A program made the translations under genes and the position numbers. Positions 24,532 to 33,667 of a DNA stretch of 64,000 nucleotides are shown piece after piece; within the stretch, counting starts at the first letter, position 1, and every line of letters begins with the position of its first letter. Location: the NCBI RefSeq assembly GCF_013114835.1, contig NZ_JAAVLW010000014.1, positions 18,277 through 82,276 on the forward strand. The letters run 5' to 3'. The notes below the pieces were generated by a model that did no database searches, was not told the origin of the DNA, and worked only from the letters and a program-made list of their open reading frames with translations. This DNA is from Bradyrhizobium archetypum. Its GTDB lineage: Bacteria; Pseudomonadota; Alphaproteobacteria; Rhizobiales; Xanthobacteraceae.

Positions 24532-26463
24532 TCATTCCGCGGCCTCCGCCATCGGCGCGGGCCCACCGAGATCGATCACGCGCAGCGTGGTGCGAATACG
24601 CTGCGTAGTGCCGTCCTGGAAGCGGATTACGGTATCGACCGGAATGTCGCTCTTGCCGGCATAGATCGCGTCGATGATGTCGGCGTATTTCTCGTTGATG
24701 ACGCTGCGGCGGACCTTGCGGGTGCGGGTCAACTCGCCGTCGTCGGCGTCGAGTTCCTTGTAGAGCAGGAGGAAGCGGGAGATGCGCTGCGCCGGCGGCA
24801 GCGTGGCGTTGACGCCCTCGACCTCCTTGCGCAGCAGCGCATAGACCTCGGGGCGCGAGGAGAGGTCGGTATAGGTCGTGAACGAGATGCGGTTCTTCTC
24901 CGCCCACTTCGAGATGATCGAGTAGCGGATGCAGATCATCGCCGCCAGCGTGTCGCGGCCGGCGCCGAGCACCACCGCCTCGGCGATGTAAGGCGAGAAT
25001 TTCAGCTTGTTTTCCAGATATTGCGGCGAGAAGCGCTCGCCGCGCGAGGTCTCAGCGAGATCCTTGATGCGGTCGATGACGACGAGCTGGCCCTGATCGT
25101 TAAAATAACCGGCGTCGCCGGAATGCATCCAGCCGTCCTTGATATCGGCGACTGATGCTTCAGGATTCTTGTAATAGCCGAGGAACATGTTGGGGTGGCG
25201 GACGACGATCTCGCCGACGCCGTTGACATCCGGATTGTCGATGCGGATTTCGATGTCATCGGCCATCGGCACGCCGGTCGTATCAGGATCGACCTTGCCG
25301 GCAGGATGCAGCGTGTAGGCGCCGAGCAGTTCGGTCTGGCCATAGAGCGTGCGCAGCGGCACGCCCATCGCCTGGAAGAACTTGAAGGTGTCAGGTCCGA
25401 GCGCCGCGCCACCGGTGGCCGCCGACCGCAGCCGCGTGAAGCCGAGGCGGTCGCGCAGCGCGCGGAACAGGAGCTGATCGGCAAATATCGAATGCTTGCC
25501 CTGCGCCAGCGCCGAAAGCCCGGTCCTCATGCCGATGTCGAAGAGCTTCTGCTTCAGCGGCGAGGACTCCATGACCCCGGCCCGCACGTCGGCGGCGATC
25601 GATTCCCAGAGCCGTGGCGCGAACAGCACGAAGGTCGGCGCGATCTCGCGGAAATCGTGCATCATGGTTTCGGGCTCTTCGACGAAGTTGACCTTCATCC
25701 GGCAGAGCAGCCCTTTCCCGAGCGCGTAGACCTGCTCCATGATCCAGGGCAGCGGCAGCACCGAGACATATTCGTCGTCCGGCCCCTTCGGGTCGAACGC
25801 CAGATAGGTCGCGCAATGCTTGAGGAGGCGTCCCGCCGCCAGCATCGCCAGCTTGGGATTCGCCGTCGTGCCCGAAGTCGTGCAGAGGATCGCGACGTCC
25901 TCGCCGCTTGTCGCATCGACCAGCCGGTCGTAGCTGCCAGGCTCGCGCGCGGCGCGCTCGCGGCCCATGGCGGCCAGCTTTTCCGCCTCCATCAGACGCG
26001 GATCGTCGTATTTGCGCATGCCGCGCGGATCGGAATAGACGATGTGCTTGAGGTCGGGCGCACGATCGGCCAGCGCCAGCAGCTTGTCGACCTGCTCCTC
26101 GTCTTCGGCGAATACCAGCTTGGCTTCCCCGTAGCTGAGCAGATAGGCCGCTTCCTCGTCCAGCACGTCACGATAAAGGCCAAGGCTCATCGCGCCAATC
26201 GCATGCGTTGCGATTTCCGCCGCCGCCCAGTCCGGGCGGTTGTCACCGATGATTCCGATGACGTCGCCGCGCTTAAGGCCCAGTTCGATCAGGCCGAGCG
26301 CGAAATCATGCACGCGCGTCTGGTAATCGTTCCAGGTGAAGACACGCCACAACCCGAAATCCTTTTCGCGCAAGGCGATCTCGCCGCCGTGCTCTCTGGC
26401 GTTGAGACGCAGCAGCTTTGGAAAGGTATCGGCTTGGGCGGCGCGTCCGGCGTAGTCCATCAT
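24532..26463 (-). CDS. long-chain acyl-CoA ligase-like AMP-binding protein
   Basis: A 643-residue ANL-superfamily enzyme that activates a carboxylic acid to its CoA ester through an acyl-AMP. The phosphate loop is LCTTSGTTANPK (about 193-204), the A5 motif is LYGQTELLGAYT, the A7 motif is GWMHSGDAGYF and the A8 hinge follows as VVIDRIKDLAETSRGERFSP. The long C-terminal part and the alternative A10 region resemble bacterial FadD15-like and plant-type long-chain ligases. It lies between livG and livH, so the transporter probably imports its substrate, an aromatic or aliphatic acid, and the ligase traps it. The start ATG 26463 overlaps the livG stop. Confidence 0.88.
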   Translation of the reverse strand: MMDYAGRAAQADTFPKLLRLNAREHGGEIALREKDFGLWRVFTWNDYQTRVHDFALGLIELGLKRGDVIGIIGDNRPDWAAAEIATHAIGAMSLGLYRDVLDEEAAYLLSYGEAKLVFAEDEEQVDKLLALADRAPDLKHIVYSDPRGMRKYDDPRLMEAEKLAAMGRERAAREPGSYDRLVDATSGEDVAILCTTSGTTANPKLAMLAAGRLLKHCATYLAFDPKGPDDEYVSVLPLPWIMEQVYALGKGLLCRMKVNFVEEPETMMHDFREIAPTFVLFAPRLWESIAADVRAGVMESSPLKQKLFDIGMRTGLSALAQGKHSIFADQLLFRALRDRLGFTRLRSAATGGAALGPDTFKFFQAMGVPLRTLYGQTELLGAYTLHPAGKVDPDTTGVPMADDIEIRIDNPDVNGVGEIVVRHPNMFLGYYKNPEASVADIKDGWMHSGDAGYFNDQGQLVVIDRIKDLAETSRGERFSPQYLENKLKFSPYIAEAVVLGAGRDTLAAMICIRYSIISKWAEKNRISFTTYTDLSSRPEVYALLRKEVEGVNATLPPAQRISRFLLLYKELDADDGELTRTRKVRRSVINEKYADIIDAIYAGKSDIPVDTVIRFQDGTTQRIRTTLRVIDLGGPAPMAEAAE

Positions 26464-27281
26464 GCCGCGCTCTCCCGAGGCGCCGGCGTATCATCGGGAT
26501 CGACGAGGATCTCGTCCTCCTCGCCGAGATAGGCGCGCCTCACATGGGGATCGGCGAGGACCGAGGCCGGATCGCCCTCGGCGATCTTGCGGCCGAAATC
26601 CAGCACCATGACGCGGTGGGAGATGTCCATCACCACGCCCATGTCGTGCTCGATCATCATGACGGTCATGCCGAACTCTTCGTTGAGATCGACGATGTAG
26701 CGCGCCATGTCCTCCTTCTCCTCGAAGTTCATGCCGGCCATCGGCTCGTCCAGCAGGATCAGTTGCGGTTCCAGCGCCATCGCGCGGGCCAGTTCGACGC
26801 GCTTGCGCAGGCCGTAGGGCAGGGTGCCGGCGGTCGCCTTGCGCACCGACTGCAGGTCGAGGAAGTCGATGATCTCTTCCACCTTGCGGCGGTGCTCGAG
26901 TTCTTCGCGCCGGGCGCCGGTCAGCCAGTACAGGGAGCCGGTAATGAAGTTGTTCTTCAGGAGGTGATGGCGGCCGACCATGATGTTGTCGAGCACGCTC
27001 ATATGGTGGAACAGCGCCAGATTCTGAAAGGTTCGGCCGATGCCGAGCCCCGGCCGCGCGTTCGGATTGAGGCCGGTGATGTCCTTGCCGCGGTAGAACA
27101 GTTGGCCCTCGGTCGGCTTGTAGCGGCCGGAAATGCAATTGACGATTGAGGTCTTGCCGGCGCCGTTCGGGCCGATGATCGAGAACAATTCGCCCTCGTT
27201 CACGCCGAATGAGACTTCGGTCAGCGCACGGACGCCGCCGAAGCGCAGCGACACGCCGCGCACTTCCAACGTATGAGCCAC
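26460..27281 (-). CDS. livG: HAAT-family ABC transporter ATPase LivG
   Basis: A 273-residue ATPase: Walker A GPNGAGKTSIVN, the LivG-type GIGRTFQNLALFHHMSVLDN, the ATP-binding signature in LPYGLRKRVELARAM, and Walker B LILLDEPMAGMNFEEKED, read as LILLDEPMAGMN. MIEHDMGVVMDISHRVMVL confirms LivG rather than LivF. The first gene of the operon, it is divergent from the Crp/Fnr regulator and overlaps the acyl-CoA ligase start by four bases. Its C-terminal tail is extended and acidic, ending DPDDTPAPRESAA. Confidence 0.92.
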   Translation of the reverse strand: MAHTLEVRGVSLRFGGVRALTEVSFGVNEGELFSIIGPNGAGKTSIVNCISGRYKPTEGQLFYRGKDITGLNPNARPGLGIGRTFQNLALFHHMSVLDNIMVGRHHLLKNNFITGSLYWLTGARREELEHRRKVEEIIDFLDLQSVRKATAGTLPYGLRKRVELARAMALEPQLILLDEPMAGMNFEEKEDMARYIVDLNEEFGMTVMMIEHDMGVVMDISHRVMVLDFGRKIAEGDPASVLADPHVRRAYLGEEDEILVDPDDTPAPRESAA

Positions 27282-27586
27282 TCATTCCCTCCAGATAAGG
27301 CGCTTGCCGCGCTCTTTATCTATCGTTCGCAATTGCACCCGCAATCTTACATCCGCAGTGACCTTCCGGCCATCCGACTAACGATGTCGACCGCGGCTGG
27401 CATCACGCGTGGTAACGCCGCACCCCGACCAGCGCGCCATGGGGCGCACCGGCCGAGGTGGCCCTCCTTAGGGCAATGCGATAGTTTGAAATGTCTTTTG
27501 CCTGACAATCGTCGGGAAAATTTGCCAGGCTACTTCTGTTGCGGTGCAGCAAGGAAGTCGACGGGGACGCGACGGTCGATGCGATC
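27282..27586. other. divergent promoter region, livG and Crp/Fnr
   Basis: About 300 bases between divergent genes. It must hold the promoters of the Liv-ligase operon and of the regulator. No palindrome of the CRP/FNR type (TGTGA or TTGAT half-sites in mirror order) is obvious, so I name no operator. A short T/A-rich stretch near 27481-27500 (GATAGTTTGAAATG) could be a promoter for the regulator. Confidence 0.4.
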
Positions 27587-28261
27587 ATGATTGCTGCGGA
27601 ATACCTCAAGCGCATCGCGGCCTGGTCGCGTGAACTGAACGAGCGGGAAATCGAGGCTGCCCGAGCCGGCATCGTGGAGAAATCCTATCGCGCCAACGAG
27701 TTTATTTTCATGCGCGGCGATCCCTTCGACTACTGGACCGGGATCGTCACGGGCCTTGCCCGGATGAGTACCGTGTCGAGCGGCGGCAAGGCGGCGACTT
27801 TCGCCGGCCTCACCGCCGGCGCCTGGTTCGGTGAGGGCTCGATGCTGAAGGGCGAGCCGCGCCGCTATGACGTGGTCGCGCTGCGGGATACGAGGCTGGC
27901 GCTGATGGATCGCGCCACCTTCTTCTGGCTGTTCGAGAACAGCGTCGCCTTCAACCGCTTCCTGGTCCGGCAGCTCAACGAGCGGCTGGGCCAGTTCATC
28001 GGCGCGGTGGAACACGGCCGCACGCTCGAAGCAACCAGCCGCGTCGCGCGCTCCATCGCCTCGCTGTTCAACCCGATTCTCTATCCGGACATGACGCGCC
28101 ATCTCGAGATCACCCAGGAAGAAATCGGAGCGCTATCCGGTATTTCGCGACAGAATGCCAACCAGTGCTTGAAGCGGCTGGAGAAGGAAGGCCTGCTGCG
28201 GCTCGAATATGGCGGCGTCACCATCATCGAACTCGAACGGCTGCGTAACCACGGTGATTAG
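27587..28261 (+). CDS. Crp/Fnr-family transcriptional regulator
   Basis: A 224-residue regulator with an N-terminal cyclic-nucleotide-like beta barrel (YRANEFIFMRGDPFDYWTGI, then GAWFGEGSMLKGEPRRYDVVA) and a C-terminal winged helix (EITQEEIGALSGISRQNANQ, CLKRLEKEGLLRLEYG). No Cys cluster for an iron-sulfur centre is present, so it is not FNR proper. The ATG 27587 start is chosen by where the family begins; it has no good ribosome-binding site, and a TTG at 27539 in the same frame would add 16 residues. It is divergent from the Liv-ligase operon and so is a candidate for controlling it. The effector is unknown. Confidence 0.83.
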   Translation: MIAAEYLKRIAAWSRELNEREIEAARAGIVEKSYRANEFIFMRGDPFDYWTGIVTGLARMSTVSSGGKAATFAGLTAGAWFGEGSMLKGEPRRYDVVALRDTRLALMDRATFFWLFENSVAFNRFLVRQLNERLGQFIGAVEHGRTLEATSRVARSIASLFNPILYPDMTRHLEITQEEIGALSGISRQNANQCLKRLEKEGLLRLEYGGVTIIELERLRNHGD

Positions 28262-28355
28262 GCGCCTAACAGCCTGATTTCAAAGGGGCTTTGGCGATAG
28301 ACTTGGCACCGGCGCAATGCTAATGCGCTCCGCGACGTCAGCGTTTGGAGAAGAT

Positions 28356-29441
28356 ATGGCGGGTCAGGACTCAAAGCGGCGCGTGGCGTTGATTACCGGC
28401 GTCACCGGACAGGATGGCGCCTATCTTGCCGAGTATCTGCTCGGCCTCGGCTACGAGGTTCACGGCATCAAGCGTCGGTCGTCCTCGTTCAACACCGCGC
28501 GCATTGATCACCTGTACCAGGATCCGCATGCCCGCAAGATACCGTTCCTGCTGCATTACGGCGACATGACCGATTCCACCAACCTGATCCGGCTGATGCA
28601 GCAGATCAGGCCGACCGAGATCTACAATCTCGCCGCCCAGAGCCATGTCGGCGTCAGCTTCGAAAGCCCGGAATATACCGCCAATGCCGACGCCATCGGC
28701 GTGCTGCGGCTTCTTGAAGCGATCCGCATCCTCGGCATGGAGAAGGAGACGCGGTTCTATCAGGCGTCGACCTCCGAGCTGTATGGCTTGGTGCAGGAAG
28801 TGCCGCAGAAGGAGACCACGCCGTTCTATCCGCGCTCGCCCTATGGCGTCGCCAAGCTGTACGGCTACTGGATCACGGTCAATTACCGGGAGGCCTATGG
28901 GATGTTTGCCTCGAACGGCATCCTGTTCAACCATGAGAGCCCGATCCGGGGCGAGACGTTTGTCAGCCGCAAGATCACGCGCGGCGTCGCCCGCATCGAG
29001 GTTGGCCTCGACGAGGCGCTCTATCTCGGCAACCTAGAGGCCAAGCGCGACTGGGGCCATGCACGGGACTACATCGAGGGCATGCACCTGATCCTGCAGG
29101 CCGACAAGCCCGACGATTTCGTGCTGGCGACCGGCGAGACGCGCTCGGTTCGCGAGCTGGTCGAGCTCGCCTTTGCCGAAGTCGGCCGCCGCATCGAATG
29201 GCGCGGCAAGGCCGTCGAGGAGACCGGCGTCGACAGGAAGTCCGGCAAGACGGTTGTCAGGATCGATCCCGTCTATTTCCGCCCCACGGAGGTCGATCTT
29301 CTGGTCGGCGATGCCAGCAAGGCGAGGGAGAAGCTGGGCTGGAAACCCAAGACCTCCTTCACCCAGATGGTCAAGGAGATGGTTGCGAGCGACCTCGCTG
29401 ACGCGCGGCGGGAGGCGGCCGATGGCAAGCGTTCCGTTTGA
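28356..29441 (+). CDS. gmd: GDP-mannose 4,6-dehydratase, copy 2
   Basis: Same reaction as the copy at 6079-7164 and the same length, 361 residues, when started at ATG 28356 (MAGQDSKRR), which has GGAGAAG at 28347-28353. The loop GVTGQDG, STSELYG, and Tyr-x3-Lys in SPYGVAK are all intact. It differs from copy 1 at roughly 27 positions by hand count, clustered at the N terminus, near residues 60-63, and in the C-terminal third. The core 64-200 is nearly unchanged. A longer frame from 28317 is less likely. It overlaps fcl copy 2 by 20 bases, exactly as copy 1 does, showing that the pair was duplicated as a unit. Confidence 0.94.
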   Translation: MAGQDSKRRVALITGVTGQDGAYLAEYLLGLGYEVHGIKRRSSSFNTARIDHLYQDPHARKIPFLLHYGDMTDSTNLIRLMQQIRPTEIYNLAAQSHVGVSFESPEYTANADAIGVLRLLEAIRILGMEKETRFYQASTSELYGLVQEVPQKETTPFYPRSPYGVAKLYGYWITVNYREAYGMFASNGILFNHESPIRGETFVSRKITRGVARIEVGLDEALYLGNLEAKRDWGHARDYIEGMHLILQADKPDDFVLATGETRSVRELVELAFAEVGRRIEWRGKAVEETGVDRKSGKTVVRIDPVYFRPTEVDLLVGDASKAREKLGWKPKTSFTQMVKEMVASDLADARREAADGKRSV

Positions 29442-30375
29442 GCTGAAGGGCAAGACGGTCTACGTCGCCGGCCACCGCGGCATGGTCGGCGCCGCACTGG
29501 TGCGCCGGCTGGCGCGGGAGGACGTCGAACTGCTGACGGTGACCCGCAGCGAAATCGATCTGCGCGATCAGTCCGCGGTCGACAAATGGTTCGCCGCCAA
29601 ACGTCCGCAGGTGGTGTTTCTGGCGGCGGCCAAGGTCGGCGGCATCGTCGCCAACAACACGCTGCGCGCCGAATTCCTCTACGACAATCTGGCGATTGCG
29701 GCGAATGTGATCCATGCCGCCCATGTCAATGGCGCCGAGAAGCTGATGTTCCTTGGCTCGTCCTGCATCTACCCCAAGCTGGCGCCGCAGCCGTTGCGCG
29801 AGGATTCGATGCTCACGGGCCCGCTGGAGCCGACCAACGAGCCTTATGCGATCGCCAAGATCGCCGGGATCAAGATGGTGGAGGCCTATCGCCGCCAATA
29901 CGGCGCCGACTTCATCAACGTGATGCCGACCAATCTCTACGGTAGCGGCGACAATTATCACCCCGAATACAGCCACGTCGTCGCGGCGCTGATCCGCCGC
30001 TTTCACGAGGCGAAGGTTGCGGGCGCCAGGGAGGTCGTGGTCTGGGGCACCGGGACGCCGCGGCGCGAATTCCTCTATGTCGACGATCTCGCGGATGCCT
30101 GCATCCATCTGATGAAGACCTATTCGAATAGCGAGCTGGTCAATATCGGCACCGGCGAGGACATCACGATCGCTGACTTCGCACGCCTGGTCGCAGCGGC
30201 TGTCGGTTATGTCGGCGCGATCAGTTTCGACACCTCGCGGCCGGACGGCACACCGCGCAAGCTGCTTGATGTCAGCCGGCTGGCCAGGCTCGGCTGGCGC
30301 GCCACTACGAAGCTGGAAGATGGCATCAGGCTCGCCTATCAGGCTTACCTCAGCGAGCACGCGGTGAGTGTCTAG
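29422..30375 (+). CDS. fcl: GDP-L-fucose synthase, copy 2
   Basis: A 317-residue paralogue of the enzyme at 5139-6098, beginning MASVPFELKGKTVYVAGHRG. SSCIYP and Tyr-x3-Lys (PYAIAK) are unchanged. The C-terminal tail differs (SEHAVSV against SEIREPAEC), as do scattered surface residues. Together with gmd copy 2 it forms a complete GDP-fucose pathway from GDP-mannose. Because both copies keep all visible catalytic residues, both are probably active. They may serve different glycans or growth conditions, but nothing in the sequence tells which. Confidence 0.93.
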   Translation: MASVPFELKGKTVYVAGHRGMVGAALVRRLAREDVELLTVTRSEIDLRDQSAVDKWFAAKRPQVVFLAAAKVGGIVANNTLRAEFLYDNLAIAANVIHAAHVNGAEKLMFLGSSCIYPKLAPQPLREDSMLTGPLEPTNEPYAIAKIAGIKMVEAYRRQYGADFINVMPTNLYGSGDNYHPEYSHVVAALIRRFHEAKVAGAREVVVWGTGTPRREFLYVDDLADACIHLMKTYSNSELVNIGTGEDITIADFARLVAAAVGYVGAISFDTSRPDGTPRKLLDVSRLARLGWRATTKLEDGIRLAYQAYLSEHAVSV

Positions 30376-30410
30376 CTCGCCGAACGAAAGCACGGTCAGC
30401 CACCATCAAC

Positions 30411-30475
30411 GCGAAAAGCGTTTTGCGTTGCCCGGCTGAAAATCGGTACCCAATTTTCCCGATCATGCTCTAGGA
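30411..30475. repeat. short palindromic intergenic element
   Basis: AACGCGAAAAGCGTT (30408-30422 region) is followed by TTGCGTTGCCCGGC and, further on, CCCGATCATGCTCTAGG. The combination of an AAGCGTTTT-type hairpin with a trailing CATGCTCTA box is, as far as I recall, a family of rhizobial intergenic elements. It is also a possible weak terminator for fcl copy 2. Only one copy is seen in the window. Confidence 0.4.
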
Positions 30476-30528
30476 TGCCCACGCCGAGCGGCCGCAAGAG
30501 CTGCCGGCGCAGTATCGTCGGAGGAAGC

Positions 30529-31509
30529 ATGATGCAATATCAGCGTCGCCAATTCTTGCAGCTCGTTGCGGGTGCCGCCGCACTTCCGGTCACGTGGAGC
30601 ATCGCAAGCGCACAAGCCTATCCCTCGCGGCCGGTCCGCCTTGTGATCGGTTACACCCCGGGCGGCTCGGCGGACCTCACCGCGCGCCTGATGGGGCAGT
30701 GGCTGTCGGAAAAGCTCGGCCAATCCTTCGTCATCGAGAACCGGCCAGGCGGCGGCACCAATATCGCAACCGAGCAGGTGCTGCGCGCCGCGCCCGACGG
30801 CTACACGCTGCTTCTGGTGGCGCCGGCGAACGCTATCAATGCCACGCTCTACGACAAGCTGCCGTTCGATTTCATGAAGGAGATGGAGCCGATCGCCGGC
30901 ATCATCCGCTTTCCCAATGTCGTGGTGGTGCATCCGTCACTACCGATCAAGTCGATTCCCGAACTGATCGCCTACGCCAAGGCCAATCCGGGCAAGCTCA
31001 ACATGGCTTCGTCAGGCAACGGCTCGACGATCCACATGTCGGGTGAATTGTTCAAGATGCTCACCGGCATCAACATGCAGCATGTGCCATACCGAGGCGG
31101 CGCGCCGGCGCTCACCGACATGCTGTCCGGCCAGATGCATGTGATGTTTGACAACCTTCCGACCTGCGCCGAGCACGTCAAATCCGGCAAGCTGCGCGGG
31201 CTCGCGGTCACCAGCACGACGCGCTCGGACGTGCTGCCGGACCTGCCGCTGGTCGCCGATTATCTGCCGGGTTACGAGGCCAGCGCCTGGTACGGCCTCG
31301 CCGCCCCAAAGGGCACGCCGCCGGAAATCGTCGATAGGCTCAACAAGGCAGTCAATGAAATCCTCGCCGATCCCAAGGCAAAGGCGCGCTTTGCCGAGAT
31401 CGGCGCGATCCTGCTGCCGGGCTCGCCCGCCGATTTCGGCAAGCTGGTCGCGGACGAAACCGAGAAGTGGGGCAAGGTGGTCAAGTTCGCCGGCGCCAAG
31501 GTGGATTAG
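30529..31509 (+). CDS. TctC/Bug-family binding protein with a Tat-like signal
   Basis: A 326-residue periplasmic solute-binding protein of the tripartite tricarboxylate (TctC/Bug) family, which binds carboxylates and other small molecules. The N terminus QRRQFLQLVAGAAALPVT carries a twin-arginine motif followed by a hydrophobic stretch and a likely cut after ASA. The mature part has YPSRPVRLVIGYTPGGSADL, the family ligand loop, PDGYTLLLV and HVPYRGGAPALTDMLSG. ATG 30529 has GGAGGA about five bases upstream. There is no TctA or TctB membrane partner nearby, so, like many Bug proteins, it is an orphan. A second orphan lies at 33668. Confidence 0.88.
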   Translation: MMQYQRRQFLQLVAGAAALPVTWSIASAQAYPSRPVRLVIGYTPGGSADLTARLMGQWLSEKLGQSFVIENRPGGGTNIATEQVLRAAPDGYTLLLVAPANAINATLYDKLPFDFMKEMEPIAGIIRFPNVVVVHPSLPIKSIPELIAYAKANPGKLNMASSGNGSTIHMSGELFKMLTGINMQHVPYRGGAPALTDMLSGQMHVMFDNLPTCAEHVKSGKLRGLAVTSTTRSDVLPDLPLVADYLPGYEASAWYGLAAPKGTPPEIVDRLNKAVNEILADPKAKARFAEIGAILLPGSPADFGKLVADETEKWGKVVKFAGAKVD

Positions 31510-31622
31510 GGCGCCAATTCATCCAACGCGCCGCGGCAAGGATTTGTGGCCGCGATCGGCAATGTCTGCTTGCGGGCGCGAAGCAGACGCGGACCAACTG
31601 CGTCGTGATGTCCGCAAGTGAC

Positions 31623-32564
31623 CCTGGTTGTGTGAAAACGCTGCGCCTGACGTGATTCGCGCGATATGATTCCCGCACGATTTGTGGGGGATCGGATGAA
31701 GCGCTTCATTGAGGGTGCGGATCGTGGGCAGAGCACTCTGTTTCCTGAATGCGTGGAAGACTGGGGCGAGGACAATCCAGTTCGCGTCATCGACGTCTTT
31801 GTCGACGAACTCGATCTGGCCGAGCTTGGATTCGGCGGCGTTGATCGCGAGGCAACGGGCCGGCCTTCGTATCATCCGTCGGTGCTGCTGAAGCTCTACA
31901 TCTACGGCTACCTCAACCGGGTTCAGTCGAGCCGCCGGCTCGAGCGTGAGGCCGGACGCAATGTTGAGGTAATGTGGCTCACCGGCCGCCTTATTCCCGA
32001 TCACAAGACGATTGCGAATTTCCGCAAGGACAACGGCCGTGCCATCCGGCTGGTCTGTGCTCGGTTTGTTGCGCTCTGCCGCGCCATGGGCCTGTTCGCG
32101 GAGGAAGCCAGCGTTGCGATCGATGGCAGCACCCGATGGGAGCATGAACACCTTCTCGAATCCGTTCAGCGTCGACTCGACGCGCATCCGGAGAAGATGC
32201 GCCAGCGGCGCGAGACGGTCGAACATCCCTTCGGCACCATCAAGGCCCGGATGGGAGCAACCCACTTCTTGATGAAGACGCTGCCATGGGTTGCCGCCGA
32301 GATGGCACTTCATGTGCTGGCTTACAATCTCACGCGCGTCATGAACATCATGGGTATCCAACCGCTCATGGCGGCGATGAGGGCATAGTCATCGCAGACA
32401 TGCGTTCGTTGCCTGTGAAGAACCGCCCAAGACCGCTCATATCCGCATCAGGAGCGCTTCCATGTCGAAAAAGCCGCCAAACTCGACAAAACGACTGCGC
32501 CCCACCAGGTCGTCAAGCTCGCGACGCGTCTATGCTTCCGCTAAGACGTTTTTACACAACCAAG
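31623..32564. mobile_element. internally deleted IS1182-like insertion element
   Basis: The transposase remnant is bracketed by imperfect inverted ends: CCTGGTTGTGTGAAAACG (31623-31640) and, in inverted form, CTTGGTTGTGTAAAAACG (32547-32564), matching at 16 of 18 bases. The element is thus about 940 bases, roughly half of what a full IS1182 element needs. It could still be moved by a complete relative elsewhere in the genome. I could not identify target duplications with certainty. Confidence 0.65.
31696..32388 (+). pseudogene. IS1182-family transposase with the centre deleted
   Basis: The N-terminal part (residues to about AIDGSTR, including YHPSVLLKLYIYGYLNRVQSS, read as YHPSVLLKLYIYGYLNR, and RLIPDHKTIANFRKDN) is joined directly to the C-terminal part (RRETVEHPFGTIKARMG, TLPWVAAEMALHVLAYNLTR). 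A full transposase of this family has about 450-480 residues; here 230. The deleted centre would contain most of the DDE catalytic core, so this copy cannot transpose by itself. The junction is in frame. ATG 31696 (MKRFIEGADRGQ) is the usual start; 31666 is also open. Confidence 0.85.
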
Positions 32565-32618
32565 ACCCGAAGGCGACGCTTTCGGATGATTGGAACGCAG
32601 CGGTGCTCGAGTCAGACT

Positions 32619-33557
32619 TCAGCGGGAGTTCTTTTGGTCACCTCGTCGTCGCTTTCGTGGCGGGCCCCGCGATGGCATTCGACCCCAGCGCGCGCGAAGC
32701 AGCCTCAGGAACTGCTCGGCTGAGGGAGTGAGGGCCGCGTCGCGCACGCGAATGATTGACATCGTCTTCTGGACGTTCCACCGGCGAACGGGAATGAGGG
32801 TGAGAGAGCCGGCCCGCAGCTCCTCCTCTACCGCAAAGCGGCTGCACGCGGCGATGCCATATCCGCGCCGTACCGCGAGCTTGATGGCTTCCCAGGACGG
32901 AAGTTCTAGCCGTCGCCTCGGCGCGATCCCGAGGTCGGCGCAAGCAGCCTCAGCGAGAGCGCGTGTTGCCGACCCCTCCTCGCGCGAGATCCAGGTCAGT
33001 GATCGGAGTTCGTTACGGGACAATCTCTCATTGGCAAGTCGGGGCGGCCCTACAAGGAGTATCTTGTCCTCAAGCAACGGCTCAGCCTCGATCTCTGGCG
33101 CCGTCACGTACCTGCCAATGAACCCAAGCTCGGCACGATGAGAGCGGAGTGACTCGACCGCTGTGGTCGACGTTCCGAGCTCCAGGGCAACGCGCGCCCC
33201 TGGGTAGGCATGCTGGAACTGCGCAATAACCTCCGGCAAGAGGTAAGTGCCGATAACGCCAGACGCGACAATTGTCAGTGAGCCTGATCCCGGCTTGCAA
33301 AATTCGGCGGCGCCACGCGCGGCCTGCACCAAGATACCTTCAGCTCGCAACACGTGGTTGGCGAGGAACTCTCCAGCCGCGGTCAACGTGCCATCACGTG
33401 TGCGCCGCTCAACCAACAACATGCCAAGCTCGCGCTCGATATCTGCAATGTGCTTGGAGACCGCCGGCTGACTGATACGGAGCTCCTGTGCGGCGCCCGA
33501 GAACGAGCGTCGGCGGGCAAACGCAGCAAAGGCGCGCAATCGTGCTTCCAGCCGCAT
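32619..33557 (-). CDS. LysR-family transcriptional regulator
   Basis: A 312-residue LTTR. The N-terminal winged helix is FAAFARRRSFSGAAQELRIS followed by QPAVSKHIADIERELG (residues 10-45). The substrate-binding domain starts near 90 (GSLTIVASGVIGTYLLPEVI) and holds the usual VALELGTSTTAVESL and GYGIAACSRFAVEEEL stretches. The C-terminal tail is basic (PSRGPPRKRRRGDQKNSR), longer than usual. It is divergent from the Bug protein at 33668 with a 110-base gap, the classic arrangement for an LTTR and its target. The effector is presumably the ligand of that protein or a product of it. Confidence 0.88.
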   Translation of the reverse strand: MRLEARLRAFAAFARRRSFSGAAQELRISQPAVSKHIADIERELGMLLVERRTRDGTLTAAGEFLANHVLRAEGILVQAARGAAEFCKPGSGSLTIVASGVIGTYLLPEVIAQFQHAYPGARVALELGTSTTAVESLRSHRAELGFIGRYVTAPEIEAEPLLEDKILLVGPPRLANERLSRNELRSLTWISREEGSATRALAEAACADLGIAPRRRLELPSWEAIKLAVRRGYGIAACSRFAVEEELRAGSLTLIPVRRWNVQKTMSIIRVRDAALTPSAEQFLRLLRARWGRMPSRGPPRKRRRGDQKNSR

Positions 33558-33667
33558 AACCGCAGATTATACCAACCCGCCACGCTATGTATTTCATTTC
33601 TGCCGGCGCGAGGCATAGCCTTTGTGTTTCAATCCCGGTTCCCGGTCCCTCGAAGGAGGGTAAGACC

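Noticed and set aside
31519..32361. 280-residue frame antisense to the transposase
   Set aside because: Shadow frame; the + strand has IS1182 transposase motifs.
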